Shown in pieces: positions 7,803 through 15,798 of a stretch of DNA of 42,527 bases. The stretch covers positions 1 through 42,527 of the forward strand of contig NZ_JABLSI010000044.1 in the NCBI RefSeq assembly GCF_019303475.1, in the 5' to 3' direction. Each line of letters begins with the position of its first letter. Positions within the stretch are counted from its first letter, which is position 1. Made by a program: the position numbers and the translations under genes. The stretch comes from Streptomyces sp. JJ38. Its GTDB lineage: Bacteria > Actinomycetota > Actinomycetes > Streptomycetales > Streptomycetaceae. The notes under the pieces were generated by a model that had not been told where the DNA came from, did not search any database, and saw nothing but the letters and a program-made list of their open reading frames with translations.

Positions 7803-9191
7803 ATGCACCCCCACTCACACCCTCAGACCCCGCCACCCGGCTGCCCCGCACACGGCGCCGACGGCGGCGGTGGCGACGGCGGCGTCATACCGCTGCACGG
7901 TCCCGAGTTCGCCGCCGACCCTCAGGCCTTCTACGAGTACCTCCGCAAGCAGGGCCCGGCGGGCGACGTCGAGCTCGCCCCGGGCGTGCGGGCCACGCTC
8001 GTCACCGAGTACGCGGCCGCCCTCAAGGTCCTGCAGAACACCGACCTGTTCGCCCGCGACTCGCGGCGCTGGCGCGCCCTCAACGAGGGCGAGGTACCGG
8101 CGGACTCCCCGGTGCTGCCCATGCTCGCCTACCGCCCGAACTGCCTGTTCTCCGACGGCGCCGACCACATGCGGCTCCGGCAGGCCGTGACGGACAGCCT
8201 GGCCAGGGTGGACTCGCACCGGCTCGGCCGGCACGTCGAGCACGTCTCGACCTACCTGGCCAACCAGTTCTGCGACCGGGGCTCGGCCGACCTCCTGGCC
8301 GAGTACGCCAAGCTCGTCTCGCTGCTCGTCTTCAACGAGCTGTTCGGCTGCCCGGCGGAGATCGGCGACCGGCTGGTCTCGGCCATGTCCGACCTGTACG
8401 ACGGCGTCAACGCCGAGCAGGCCAACGCGCAGCTGACGCAGAGTTTGCTGAACCTGGTCGCGCTCAAGCGCCGGCGCCCCGACGCCGACGTGACGTCCTG
8501 GCTGATGCAGCACCACGCGGGGCTCACCGACGAGGAGATGGTCCACCAGCTCGTCACCCTCCTGGGAGGCGGCAGCGAGCCGGTCCAGAACCTCATCGCC
8601 AACTCCCTGCAACTGCTGCTCAGTGACGAGCGGTACTCCGGTGGCCAGCACGGGGCCGGGCTCCTGGTCGAGGACGCCATCAACGAGGTGCTGTGGAACA
8701 GCCCCCCGTTGGCCAACTACGCCGCGCACTACCCGACGCGCGACGTCGAGCTGTCCGGCGTCCCGCTGCGCACCGGGGACCTCGTCATGGTCAGCTTCGC
8801 GGCGGCCAACACGGACCCGGCCCTCTCCGCGTCCCGCTACACCTTCAGCAAGCGGGCGCACCTGGCCTGGGGGGCGGGGCCCCACGCGTGCCCGGCCAAG
8901 GACCCGGCCCAGCTCATCGCGATCACGGCCATCGAGAAGCTGCTCAACCACCTGCCGGACGTCGAACTCGCCGTACCGGCCGAGCAGCTGACCTGGCGCC
9001 AGGGCGCCTTCCAGCGGGCACTGGAGAGCCTGCCCGCCCGCTTCGCCCCGGTCCGGCCTGAGCGCGCCCCGCTCAACTCCCCCTGGGCGGCCGGCGTTCG
9101 GTCGGCCGCTGCCGAGGCCCCGCCGGAGCCTGTGGCCAAGCCTGCGAAGACTAGCTGGTGGAGCACCTTCCTGTCCTGGCGCAGGCAGTGA
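7803..9191 (+). CDS. CYP157-like cytochrome P450 lacking ExxR
   Basis: This 462-residue cytochrome P450 is encoded 8 nt after cvnD. The heme-binding loop WGAGPHACPAK supplies Cys363. The K-helix has E295-V-L-W298 where nearly all P450s have ExxR. That replacement is described for the CYP157 family, which commonly lies behind conservons. The I-helix (LLGGGSEPVQN) lacks the usual acid-Thr oxygen-activating pair, so classical monooxygenase activity is doubtful. Both ends are unusual: a His/Pro/Gly-rich start (MHPHSHPQTPPPG) and a Pro/Ala linker ending in TSWWSTFLSWRRQ, a Trp-rich basic tail that could touch the membrane. The ATG has aggag just upstream (7793-7797). The function of CYP157 proteins is not established. 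Confidence 0.88.
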   Translation: MHPHSHPQTPPPGCPAHGADGGGGDGGVIPLHGPEFAADPQAFYEYLRKQGPAGDVELAPGVRATLVTEYAAALKVLQNTDLFARDSRRWRALNEGEVPADSPVLPMLAYRPNCLFSDGADHMRLRQAVTDSLARVDSHRLGRHVEHVSTYLANQFCDRGSADLLAEYAKLVSLLVFNELFGCPAEIGDRLVSAMSDLYDGVNAEQANAQLTQSLLNLVALKRRRPDADVTSWLMQHHAGLTDEEMVHQLVTLLGGGSEPVQNLIANSLQLLLSDERYSGGQHGAGLLVEDAINEVLWNSPPLANYAAHYPTRDVELSGVPLRTGDLVMVSFAAANTDPALSASRYTFSKRAHLAWGAGPHACPAKDPAQLIAITAIEKLLNHLPDVELAVPAEQLTWRQGAFQRALESLPARFAPVRPERAPLNSPWAAGVRSAAAEAPPEPVAKPAKTSWWSTFLSWRRQ

Positions 9192-9314
9192 TCAACTGGT
9201 CGCGCAGAGTGTGAGATTGGCAACGATTCGAAACAAATTCGGGATCTGGATGAACGTTCGAGCAGAGGGGTAGGTCGCTTCGCGGTTTCAGCAAGCCCCT
9301 GATGAGGAGCCCCC

Positions 9315-10580
9315 GTGGAGCGAACCGCGCTCGCCACCCGCCCGGACCGCCGGACCGTCGCCGCCCTGATCTCGCGGCTGCGGTCCGTGACCGGACAGAC
9401 GAACCCCCTGCCCGTCTACGCCGAACTGCGCGCCCTCGGACCCGTGGTGCCCGCCCCCTGGGGCGGGCACCTGATCACGTCCTACGACGTGTGCGACGAG
9501 GTGCTGCGGCGGTCCCGCCACTGGCTGACCCCGGACACGGCCTGGCGCAACCGCCAGGGCAACGCCTCCGAACGGTGGGAGAACCATGGCTCCGTGGAGT
9601 GGAGCCGCAGTCTCCCCGGACTCAACCCTCCTGAACACACCGCGCAACGCAGCGTCCCTGCCGGGTACTTCGGCAGGGGCGCACTCGAAGCCCTGCAGGC
9701 CCCGATCCAGCGGATCGTGGACGGGCTGCTCGACCGGCTGGAGGAGGAGCTCACCGCGCACGGCGAGGCCGACTTCGCCCTCCTCGTCGGCGAGCGGCTG
9801 CCGATCTCGGTCCTCGGCCACTGGCTGAACCTGTCTCCGAGGGACTTCGACCTGCTGATCGAAGTCACCCACGACCAGGCGCTGCCCCAGGAACTCGTCC
9901 CGACGAAGAGTCAGCTCAGTCAGGCCGACCGCTCCGCCCACCGGCTGGACGAGTACGTCGTCGAACTCGTCCGGGAACGCCGCCGCAACCCGGGCCACGA
10001 CGCCGTCTCGGACTGGATGCGCCTGTGGGACGCGGCCGAGCCCGACCGGGACCAGGCCGACCGGAACGTCCACTACCTCACCCGGTTCGTCCTCATGGCG
10101 GCCCTGGAGACGACCTCCTCCGTCCTGTCCACCATGATCTGGCTGCTCGACCAGAACCCGGAACAGCGCGCCTGGCTGCTCACCCACCCCGAGGACGTGC
10201 CCGGCGCCGTCGAGGAGACCCTCCGCTACGACGCCCCCGTCCACGTCCACGGCCGGATAGCCGCCGAGGACACGCTGCTCGGCGGCGTCCCCATCGGCAG
10301 GGACGAGATGGTGCACGTCATGATCGGCGCTGCCCACCACGACCCGGAGCAGTACCCGGACCCGGGCACCTTCGACCTCCGCCGGGGCGGCTCCAACCTC
10401 GCGTTCGGCGGCGGCATCCACTACTGCCTCGGCGCGCCCCTGGCCCGGATGGAGGCCCAGGCCCTGCTGACCACCGTGCTGCGGCGCTTCCCCACCCTCC
10501 GTGTCACCGAGACACCCACCTGGGTGGCCCCCCGCGCCGCCTTCCGCTATCTGTCCTCGCTGCGCGTCACCACCCGCTGA
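9315..10580 (+). CDS. Cytochrome P450 (canonical), partner of the CYP157-like protein
   Basis: This 421-residue P450 has all the expected motifs: I-helix AALETTS (262-268), K-helix E301TLR304, and heme loop FGGGIHYCLGAPLAR with Cys371. Pairs of a CYP157 and a second P450 (often CYP154 or CYP156) behind cvn operons are known in Streptomyces; the exact family here needs comparison. The GTG at 9315 has gaggag six nt upstream. A 123-bp gap separates it from the CYP157-like gene. The gap holds a locally AT-rich stretch (around 9222-9245) and a GAACGTTC palindrome, so it may also have its own promoter. The substrate cannot be read from the sequence. Confidence 0.9.
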   Translation: MERTALATRPDRRTVAALISRLRSVTGQTNPLPVYAELRALGPVVPAPWGGHLITSYDVCDEVLRRSRHWLTPDTAWRNRQGNASERWENHGSVEWSRSLPGLNPPEHTAQRSVPAGYFGRGALEALQAPIQRIVDGLLDRLEEELTAHGEADFALLVGERLPISVLGHWLNLSPRDFDLLIEVTHDQALPQELVPTKSQLSQADRSAHRLDEYVVELVRERRRNPGHDAVSDWMRLWDAAEPDRDQADRNVHYLTRFVLMAALETTSSVLSTMIWLLDQNPEQRAWLLTHPEDVPGAVEETLRYDAPVHVHGRIAAEDTLLGGVPIGRDEMVHVMIGAAHHDPEQYPDPGTFDLRRGGSNLAFGGGIHYCLGAPLARMEAQALLTTVLRRFPTLRVTETPTWVAPRAAFRYLSSLRVTTR

Positions 10581-10632
10581 GCCCCCCCACCCCGCTCAGC
10601 TCATCCCCACTCGCACCACCAAAGGAAACACC

Positions 10633-11400
10633 GTGGACCGAGAGCCCATATCCACCAGCGACTTCAAGACCCTGCACATCGAGGAAGACGGCGCCGTCCT
10701 CACCCTGCGGCTCGACACCCCCGAAGCCGGCAACGCCGTCGACGAACCCATGCTCGACGAGCTCCTCGCCGTGCTCTCCGCCGTCCACGACCGCCCCGAC
10801 CTCCGCGTCCTCGTCCTCTCCGGCGCCGGCCAGGACTTCTGCCTCGGCGGTGCCCGCGAGGAGTTCGGCACCCTCCTCGCCGAGGACGCCACCGGCGCCG
10901 GTCTGCACGCCGTCGCCAACAAGGCCCGCCGCGTCTGCGACGCCCTCGCCTCCCTGCCCGCCGCGACCATCGCCCGGGTGCACGGCAAGGCCGTCGGCGC
11001 GGGCCTCGGCCTCGCCCTGCACTGCGACCTGCGCGCCGCCGCCGACACCGCCACCTTCCGGCTCCCCGAACTGGGCCTCGGCCTCCCCACCACCTGGGGT
11101 GGCGCCCTGCAGCGGCTCCTGCACGAGGTCGGCGCCGCCCGGATGCGGGAACTCATCCTCACCGCCCGGGTGTTCGACGCCGCCGAGGCCGAACGGATCG
11201 GCGTCGCCCACCGCGTCGTCCCCGAGGCCGAGCTGGACAAGGCCGTCGCCCAGTGGACGAAGCCGCTGCTCCGCCGTTCCCCGACGGCGCTGCGCACGAC
11301 CAAGGCCCTCCTCAACGCCTACGCCGCGGCCGGCCGTCAGGGAGACCTCACCCTCCTCGACGCCCAGCTCCTGACCTTCTCCGCGGCCGCCCGCCGCTGA
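10633..11400 (+). CDS. Enoyl-CoA hydratase/isomerase (crotonase) family protein
   Basis: This 255-residue crotonase-fold protein has the oxyanion-hole segments GAGQDFCLGGA (64-74) and VHGKAVGAGLGLALHCDLR. Of the two catalytic glutamates of classical hydratases, the first is replaced (G126 in AVGAGLGLA, where hydratases have E) and the second seems kept (E146 in RLPELGLG). It may therefore be an isomerase, hydrolase or another crotonase-type enzyme rather than a true hydratase. The GTG at 10633 has aaagga 7 nt upstream. It lies 52 nt after the P450 on the same strand and is probably cotranscribed with the conservon/P450 unit. Confidence 0.82.
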   Translation: MDREPISTSDFKTLHIEEDGAVLTLRLDTPEAGNAVDEPMLDELLAVLSAVHDRPDLRVLVLSGAGQDFCLGGAREEFGTLLAEDATGAGLHAVANKARRVCDALASLPAATIARVHGKAVGAGLGLALHCDLRAAADTATFRLPELGLGLPTTWGGALQRLLHEVGAARMRELILTARVFDAAEAERIGVAHRVVPEAELDKAVAQWTKPLLRRSPTALRTTKALLNAYAAAGRQGDLTLLDAQLLTFSAAARR

Positions 11401-11458
11401 CCACGGCGCGCGGCGCGCACCCGACGGCGGCGGCCGGCCCCGGCCGCCGCCCCGCCGC

Positions 11459-11707
11459 TCACACCGAGATCGGCACCTCGTGGATCTCGCTCGCGGGATG
11501 CCCCGCACGTTCGTGCACCCGTTGCACGGCGTCCGCCGACGGTCCCTCCGACAGGCAGTACACAGTCCCCGACTCCGGGTCCGCCCACGCCTTCTCGAAG
11601 TGGACGTTCTCGTCCTTCTCCAGGGCAAGGTCGGCTTCGTGGGCCTCCCGCAGCCCCTCCTGAGTGATACCGGTCAAGCCGTGGTGGACATCCATGAACC
11701 TCGCCAT
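11459..11707 (-). CDS. DUF4242 (SCO4226-like) small protein
   Basis: This 82-residue protein starts MARFMDVHHGLTGITQEGL and ends SEIHEVPISV. It matches the small ferredoxin-fold family that includes SCO4226, reported as a nickel-binding dimer. His8, His9 and Glu24 lie in the conserved part. The minus-strand ATG at 11707 has aggagg upstream at a slightly long spacing, with a nearer ggag. It is convergent with the crotonase gene, 58 nt apart. Its role is not established. Confidence 0.8.
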   Translation of the reverse strand: MARFMDVHHGLTGITQEGLREAHEADLALEKDENVHFEKAWADPESGTVYCLSEGPSADAVQRVHERAGHPASEIHEVPISV

Positions 11708-11950
11708 CGCTCCGCGACCTCCTGTCCTGGGGAACGGAGAGCACATTCGACGGCCCTGGCACCAGGCCCGCCGCGGAGCCCTCCACCTACGATGCGCACT
11801 TCCCATTCTCCGCCTCCCCCGCCGTGAGCGCCTGCCGGCTTCCCGCCCTGCCGCGACGGTCGCCGGAACGCCGCGCGGCGGCCGCCCCGCCCGCCGCGCG
11901 GCGGCGTCGTTCGCCGACCGTGTGTCAGTGCCGGGTGCGAGACTTCCGGG

Positions 11951-12541
11951 ATGATCGAACCAGGCCCGAAAGCAGACCTTCACCGCTATCTCCAGGCCGC
12001 GCGCGACGCGTTGCTGTGGAAGCTCGACGGGTTGTCGGAGTACGACGTCCGTCGCCCTCTCACCCCCACGGGAACCAACCTGCTGGGGCTCGTCAAGCAC
12101 CTGGCCAGCGTGGAGCTCGGCTACTTCGGGGACACCTTCGGCCGCCCCTCCCACGAGCCCCTGCCGTGGCTCGCCGAGGACGCCGAGCCCAACGCCGACC
12201 TCTGGGCCACGGAGGAGGAGTCGCGCGAGGGGGTCATCGCGCTCTACCACCGGGCCTGGAAGCACACCGACGCCACCGTCGAAGCCCTCGCCCTGGACGC
12301 CACCGGCCGCGTGCCCTGGTGGCCGGAGGAGAGGGCCACGGTCACGCTGCACCGCGTCCTCATCCACGTCACCTCCGAGACCCACCGCCACGCCGGGCAC
12401 GCCGACATCGTCCGCGAACTCATCGACGGCGCCACCGGAATGCGCCAGGGCAACGAGAACCTGCCTCCGGCCGACGCCGCCTGGTGGTCCGCCTACCGCG
12501 ACCGTCTGGAAGCCTCGGCCCGCCGCGCCGCCACTTTCTGA
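11951..12541 (+). CDS. DinB-like (DUF664) protein
   Basis: This 196-residue protein has the DinB/YfiT four-helix signature. Conserved His residues that could bind a metal lie at NLLGLVKHLASVELGYF (first helix His) and in HVTSETHRHAGHADIVRELIDG (His triplet). Members include thiol transferases, such as bacillithiol- and mycothiol-dependent enzymes, and many uncharacterised proteins. The ATG at 11951 lacks a good ribosome-binding site. The 243 bp upstream (11708-11950) hold no other recognisable gene. Confidence 0.82.
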   Translation: MIEPGPKADLHRYLQAARDALLWKLDGLSEYDVRRPLTPTGTNLLGLVKHLASVELGYFGDTFGRPSHEPLPWLAEDAEPNADLWATEEESREGVIALYHRAWKHTDATVEALALDATGRVPWWPEERATVTLHRVLIHVTSETHRHAGHADIVRELIDGATGMRQGNENLPPADAAWWSAYRDRLEASARRAATF

Positions 12542-12758
12542 CCCGGCCGTCCCCGCCCGCCACTCCCTGCCGCACTGTGGCTCACGTCACACGTGGCTCC
12601 TGTCGGGAATCGGAGAGCTGTCCCGCTCAGGCCACCGAGAGCAGGCCGACCGACAGGAGCAACCCGCCCGCCGCGCCGCCCGCACCATGCCGCCGACCGG
12701 GGCCCACTGGGCCGATAACCCGTTGCGGAGCCGACCGGTGCGGGGGTGGGGTGCGGGG

Positions 12759-13571
12759 ATGAGTGAGCACGAGAAGGTGCGGTGGCTGCGGGCGGCGTAC
12801 GACGCACGACTGCGCGGCTGGTGCGCACCGCTGCCCAGCGGTGCGCGGGAGGAACGGGACGGGCCGCTGCTGCGCGTGGTCGGGTTGCACGAGGGCTTCG
12901 TCATCGGGCCACGCGACCTGGGCGTGCGGGGCGAGGGCCTGGACCGGCTCATCGGGCGCCAGCGGGACTTCTTCGCCGCCCGGGGCGAGGCGGTCGAGTG
13001 GAAGACCCACGGGCACGACCTCCCCGAGGACCTGCCCGCGCGCCTGCGTGCCGCCGGGTTCCTGCCGGAGCCGCCCGAGACCGTCGTCATCGGTGAGGCC
13101 GCGAGAATCGCCGGAATCGAGGCCGAGCCCCCGCCCGGGGTGACCCTGCGCACCGTTTCGGCCCCCGAGGACCTGGAGCGCTTCGCCCAGATGCAGTCCG
13201 AGGTCTGGGGGAGGGACCTGAGCCACCGGGCGCGCGAGCTCGGGGATCAACGCGCCGTGGCACCGGACGCGATGGTGCTGCTGGTCGCGGAGGCGGCGGG
13301 GGAGGTGGTGTGCGCGGCCCGGATGACGTACGTCGCCGGTGGCGCCTTCGCCGGGCTGTGGGGCGGCTCGACCCTGGCGGCCTGGCGGGGGCGCGGGATC
13401 TACCGGGCGATGGTCGCCGCACGGGCCAGGATGGCGGCGGAACGCGGCGTCCGTCACCTGTACGTGGAGGCTTCCGCCGACAGCGCGCCGATCCTGCGCC
13501 GCCTCGGCTTCGTCGCCGTCACCACGACCACGCCCTACCTCTGGTCGCCTCCGGCTCCCCGTCGCGGCTGA
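12759..13571 (+). CDS. GNAT-family N-acetyltransferase
   Basis: This 270-residue protein has a C-terminal GNAT domain: the acetyl-CoA loop appears as LAAWRGRGIYRAMVAARARMA, followed by VRHLYVEASADSAPILRRLGF. The N-terminal half (about 1-130) is less conserved and includes WKTHGHDLPEDLPARLRAAGF, itself a GNAT-like end piece, so the protein may be a tandem GNAT with a degenerate first domain. The ATG at 12759 is the first plausible start; the upstream sequence (gggggtggggtgcgggg) is a poor ribosome-binding site. The 217 bp upstream hold no clear gene. Substrate unknown. Confidence 0.82.
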   Translation: MSEHEKVRWLRAAYDARLRGWCAPLPSGAREERDGPLLRVVGLHEGFVIGPRDLGVRGEGLDRLIGRQRDFFAARGEAVEWKTHGHDLPEDLPARLRAAGFLPEPPETVVIGEAARIAGIEAEPPPGVTLRTVSAPEDLERFAQMQSEVWGRDLSHRARELGDQRAVAPDAMVLLVAEAAGEVVCAARMTYVAGGAFAGLWGGSTLAAWRGRGIYRAMVAARARMAAERGVRHLYVEASADSAPILRRLGFVAVTTTTPYLWSPPAPRRG

Positions 13572-13627
13572 CCGCGCCGTCGGACGGCTCGCCGTCGCGG
13601 CCGGGTGCGTGACGGGCGGGTCGGGCT

Positions 13628-13655
13628 TGATAGGCAAGTATATACTTGCCTATCA
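13628..13655. promoter_or_regulatory. 28-bp palindromic operator/promoter of the ArsR-VOC operon
   Basis: The half-site tgataggcaagtat is followed directly by its exact reverse complement. The palindrome is strikingly AT-rich for this genome, contains TATACT (13641-13646) at -10 spacing, and its last base is the A of the arsR-family start codon. It is very probably an autoregulatory operator for the ArsR protein, which would block transcription initiation. Confidence 0.85.
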
Positions 13656-13960
13656 TGGGCGGCATGGCTGAGGACGTGTTCAAGGCGCTGGCCGACCCCA
13701 CCCGTCGGCGCATCCTCGACGAGCTGGCGGAGCGGGACGGCCAGACGCTGTTCGAGATATGCGCCCGCCTGGTGAGCAAGCACGGCCTGGGGATGTCCCG
13801 CCAGGCGGTCAGCCAGCATCTGGCCGTACTGGAGTCGGCGGGGCTGGTCGTCTCGCGGCGCCAGGGCCGCTACAAGTTCCACGACCTCGACACCGCCCCG
13901 CTCGAGCACATCGTGACCCGATGGCTCAGACCGCCCGACGCACCGGAGAGCACCCCATGA
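13655..13960 (+). CDS. ArsR-family transcriptional repressor
   Basis: This 101-residue winged-helix protein contains DVFKALADPTRRRILDEL and a recognition helix in GMSRQAVSQHLAVLESAGLVVSRRQGRYKFHDLD. No obvious CxC metal site of ArsR/SmtB sensors is present (single Cys in FEICARL), so it resembles the non-metal ArsR proteins often paired with VOC or SRPBCC genes. The ATG at 13655 lies 8 nt after a TATACT -10 box inside a 28-bp palindrome, which suggests a leaderless message; an alternative ATG lies at 13664. The stop overlaps the next gene (ATGA). Confidence 0.9.
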   Translation: MGGMAEDVFKALADPTRRRILDELAERDGQTLFEICARLVSKHGLGMSRQAVSQHLAVLESAGLVVSRRQGRYKFHDLDTAPLEHIVTRWLRPPDAPESTP

Positions 13961-14343
13961 GGATCCACCTGACCAGCGTCTTCGTCGACGACCAGGAGAA
14001 GGCGCTGCGCTTCTACACCGACGTGCTGGGCTTCGTCGCGAAGCACGACGTCCCGCTGGGCGAGGACCGCTGGCTGACCGTGGTGTCGCCGGATGCCCCG
14101 GACGGCACCGAACTGCTGCTGGAGCCCTCCGGCCACCCCGCGGTGGGCCCCTACAGGGCGGCGCTGGTCCGGGACGGCATCCCGGCGGCCTCGTTCGCCG
14201 TCGACGACGTCCAGGCCGAGTTCGAGCGCCTGCGCGACCTCGGGGTTCGCTTCACCCAGGAGCCGCTGGAGATGGGCGGGGTCACCACCGCCGTCCTCGA
14301 CGACACCTGCGGCAACCTGATCCAGCTCCTGCACAGCGCGTAA
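13957..14343 (+). CDS. VOC-family (glyoxalase/bleomycin-resistance-like) protein
   Basis: This 128-residue protein has two beta-alpha-beta-beta-beta modules typical of vicinal-oxygen-chelate proteins: HLTSVFVDDQEKALRFYTDVLGF at the start and SFAVDDVQAEFERLRDLGVRFTQEP...AVLDDTCGNLIQLLH at the end. His4, Glu75/76 of the ELLLEP segment and the DDTCGNLIQL end are in usual metal/ligand positions. It is translationally coupled to the ArsR gene and controlled by it. The ligand is unknown; binding or detoxifying a small electrophile or drug is the common role in the family. Confidence 0.88.
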   Translation: MRIHLTSVFVDDQEKALRFYTDVLGFVAKHDVPLGEDRWLTVVSPDAPDGTELLLEPSGHPAVGPYRAALVRDGIPAASFAVDDVQAEFERLRDLGVRFTQEPLEMGGVTTAVLDDTCGNLIQLLHSA

Positions 14344-14900
14344 CCGGGCGGCCCTGGTGACCCGCCGCTCCCGCGGCTCCGCGTCCAACGGCGCCCGGCG
14401 GGCAGCCCCGTTCGAGGGGGTGCGGTAGGCGGGAGCGGCGCGGGCGCCGGCCCGCCGGCCGGTCCGCGACACCGCCCTGCGCGCCCTGTCCTGGACCGCT
14501 TCCGCTCACATGGGCCCGAAGGCGTACCCGGCCGACCCGTCCGGGCGGCCGGTGCGCACGGACGGGTGCTGACCGGACCCGATCCCGGGCGCCGGGCCGA
14601 ACCACCTTCCTGCCCGAGCCGTGCGCCAAGGCCGCTGAGAACAACCTGTCGGGCGCGCGGCGGACTCAGGCGGCGCGAGTCACGGCCGTGTGCAGTTCGC
14701 GTACACCGGTGGTGCGGGGGTGGCGTTCGGCTAGTTCGGAGACGATCTGGCGGATCGTGGTGCGGTCCCGGACCGTGAGGACCGCGCAACTCGTCGCTGC
14801 TGACGGTTGGGAGGTCGACGCGTCCCTGTGGTCCGACGCCGCCGAGTGCGGTCCGTGCCACCCGGGCAACGACTCTCACTGACCTCCGCCCCTCCGCACC
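14344..14900. other. Region without a convincing gene
   Basis: About 560 bp between the VOC gene and the strong hairpin at 14901. Short frames exist on both strands. The minus-strand frame ending at 14666 encodes a natural-looking tail (TIRQIVSELAERHPRTTGV then RELHTAVTRAA), and a plus-strand frame ends at 14882. Neither has a clear start, family or codon pattern. They may be decayed gene pieces. Confidence 0.3.
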
Positions 14901-14937
14901 GGCCTGGCGCCCCGGCATGATGCCGGGGCGCCAGGCC
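14901..14937. terminator. Strong bidirectional-type hairpin
   Basis: Positions 14901-14917 (ggcctggcgccccggca) pair perfectly with 14921-14937 around the triplet tga, giving a 17-bp stem. It lies just upstream of the methyltransferase gene and most likely isolates it from transcription coming from the left. Confidence 0.7.
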
Positions 14938-14993
14938 TGCCTGCGGGTGAGATTGCCGGGCAAGCGTTCCCCGGGTCTGCCGGGCCCTTCAGG

Positions 14994-15692
14994 ATGGAGC
15001 GGGTGACCACCACGACAGATCTCTGGCACCACTACGGCCGCACCCGCGCCGAGCATGACCGCGCTGTTCCCGAGACCTTCTACTGGACCTGGGCCCAGGA
15101 CGCCGGTCCCGGGCCGGACGTCCTCGGGGATCTCACCGGCCTGTGCGTCGGCGACCTCGGAGCTGGGGCCGCCCGGCACGCCGCCCACCTGGCGGTCCGG
15201 CACCAGCCGTCCCGCGTCGACGCCATCGACTCCTCACCGGCCCAGCACTCCACGGCCACGAACCTGTTCGCCGGTCTTGCTCCACGCCTGGTCCTCGTCC
15301 ACGCCGACGTGGTGGACCACCTGAGTACAGCGCCGGAGACCTACGACGTGCTCTACAGCGTCTTCGGCGCCGTCGACTTCACCGATCCCCGCGACCTGCT
15401 GCCTGCGGCGGCCTCCGCGCTGCGCCCCGGCGGTCGGCTCGTGTTCTCCTGTCTGGCCCACTACCTGAGCGGCGCACCCGCGCAGCCAGACGTCGTGCAC
15501 GCCGATGTTCCGGCGAAGACGCCGGACGGCGAGGCAACGACCCTACGCCGCTGGGTACTCCAGGAGCAGGTGTGGACCAAGCTGCTCGGCGAGGCGGGGC
15601 TGACCGGCATCACCACCGACGTGCTGCCGGCGTCCGCAGATGGGCAGCGTTGCGCCGACACACTGTTGGTGAGCGCCCACCGCGGAGCCTGA
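14994..15692 (+). CDS. Class I SAM-dependent methyltransferase
   Basis: This 232-residue Rossmann-fold methyltransferase has motif I GLCVGDLGAGAARHAAHLA, the acidic end of strand 2 in VDAIDSSPAQ, motif III-like DVLYSVFGAVDFTDPRDLLPAAASALRPGGRLVFS, and a C-terminal YSCLAH-like extension typical of the family (SCLAHYLSG). A start at GTG 15003 is possible, because the ATG at 14994 has a poor ribosome-binding site. It stands alone after the hairpin at 14901-14937 and 106 nt before the next gene. The acceptor substrate is unknown. Confidence 0.82.
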   Translation: MERVTTTTDLWHHYGRTRAEHDRAVPETFYWTWAQDAGPGPDVLGDLTGLCVGDLGAGAARHAAHLAVRHQPSRVDAIDSSPAQHSTATNLFAGLAPRLVLVHADVVDHLSTAPETYDVLYSVFGAVDFTDPRDLLPAAASALRPGGRLVFSCLAHYLSGAPAQPDVVHADVPAKTPDGEATTLRRWVLQEQVWTKLLGEAGLTGITTDVLPASADGQRCADTLLVSAHRGA

Positions 15693-15798
15693 TCCGATCG
15701 TGCCGTGATCGCACGGTCTGCGCGGCAACCGGCTCAGCGGTGGAGGCGCCGCCGCGATGCCGCGAAGGGCCTGCTCGGCGGCTGTGTAGGCTGTCCGG

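Noticed and set aside
7803..11400. Start of a secondary-metabolite gene cluster
   Set aside because: No synthase, NRPS, PKS or terpene cyclase nearby; the P450s belong with the conservon.
12627..13637. Long minus-strand frame opposite the GNAT gene, ending in a hydrophobic stretch
   Set aside because: Codon pattern and homology support the plus-strand GNAT gene; the hydrophobic end (GLLLSVGLLSVA) is too short to support a separate protein.
14666..14869. Minus-strand small protein ending VRELHTAVTRAA
   Set aside because: No recognisable family or start signal; mentioned only in the description of the gene-poor region.
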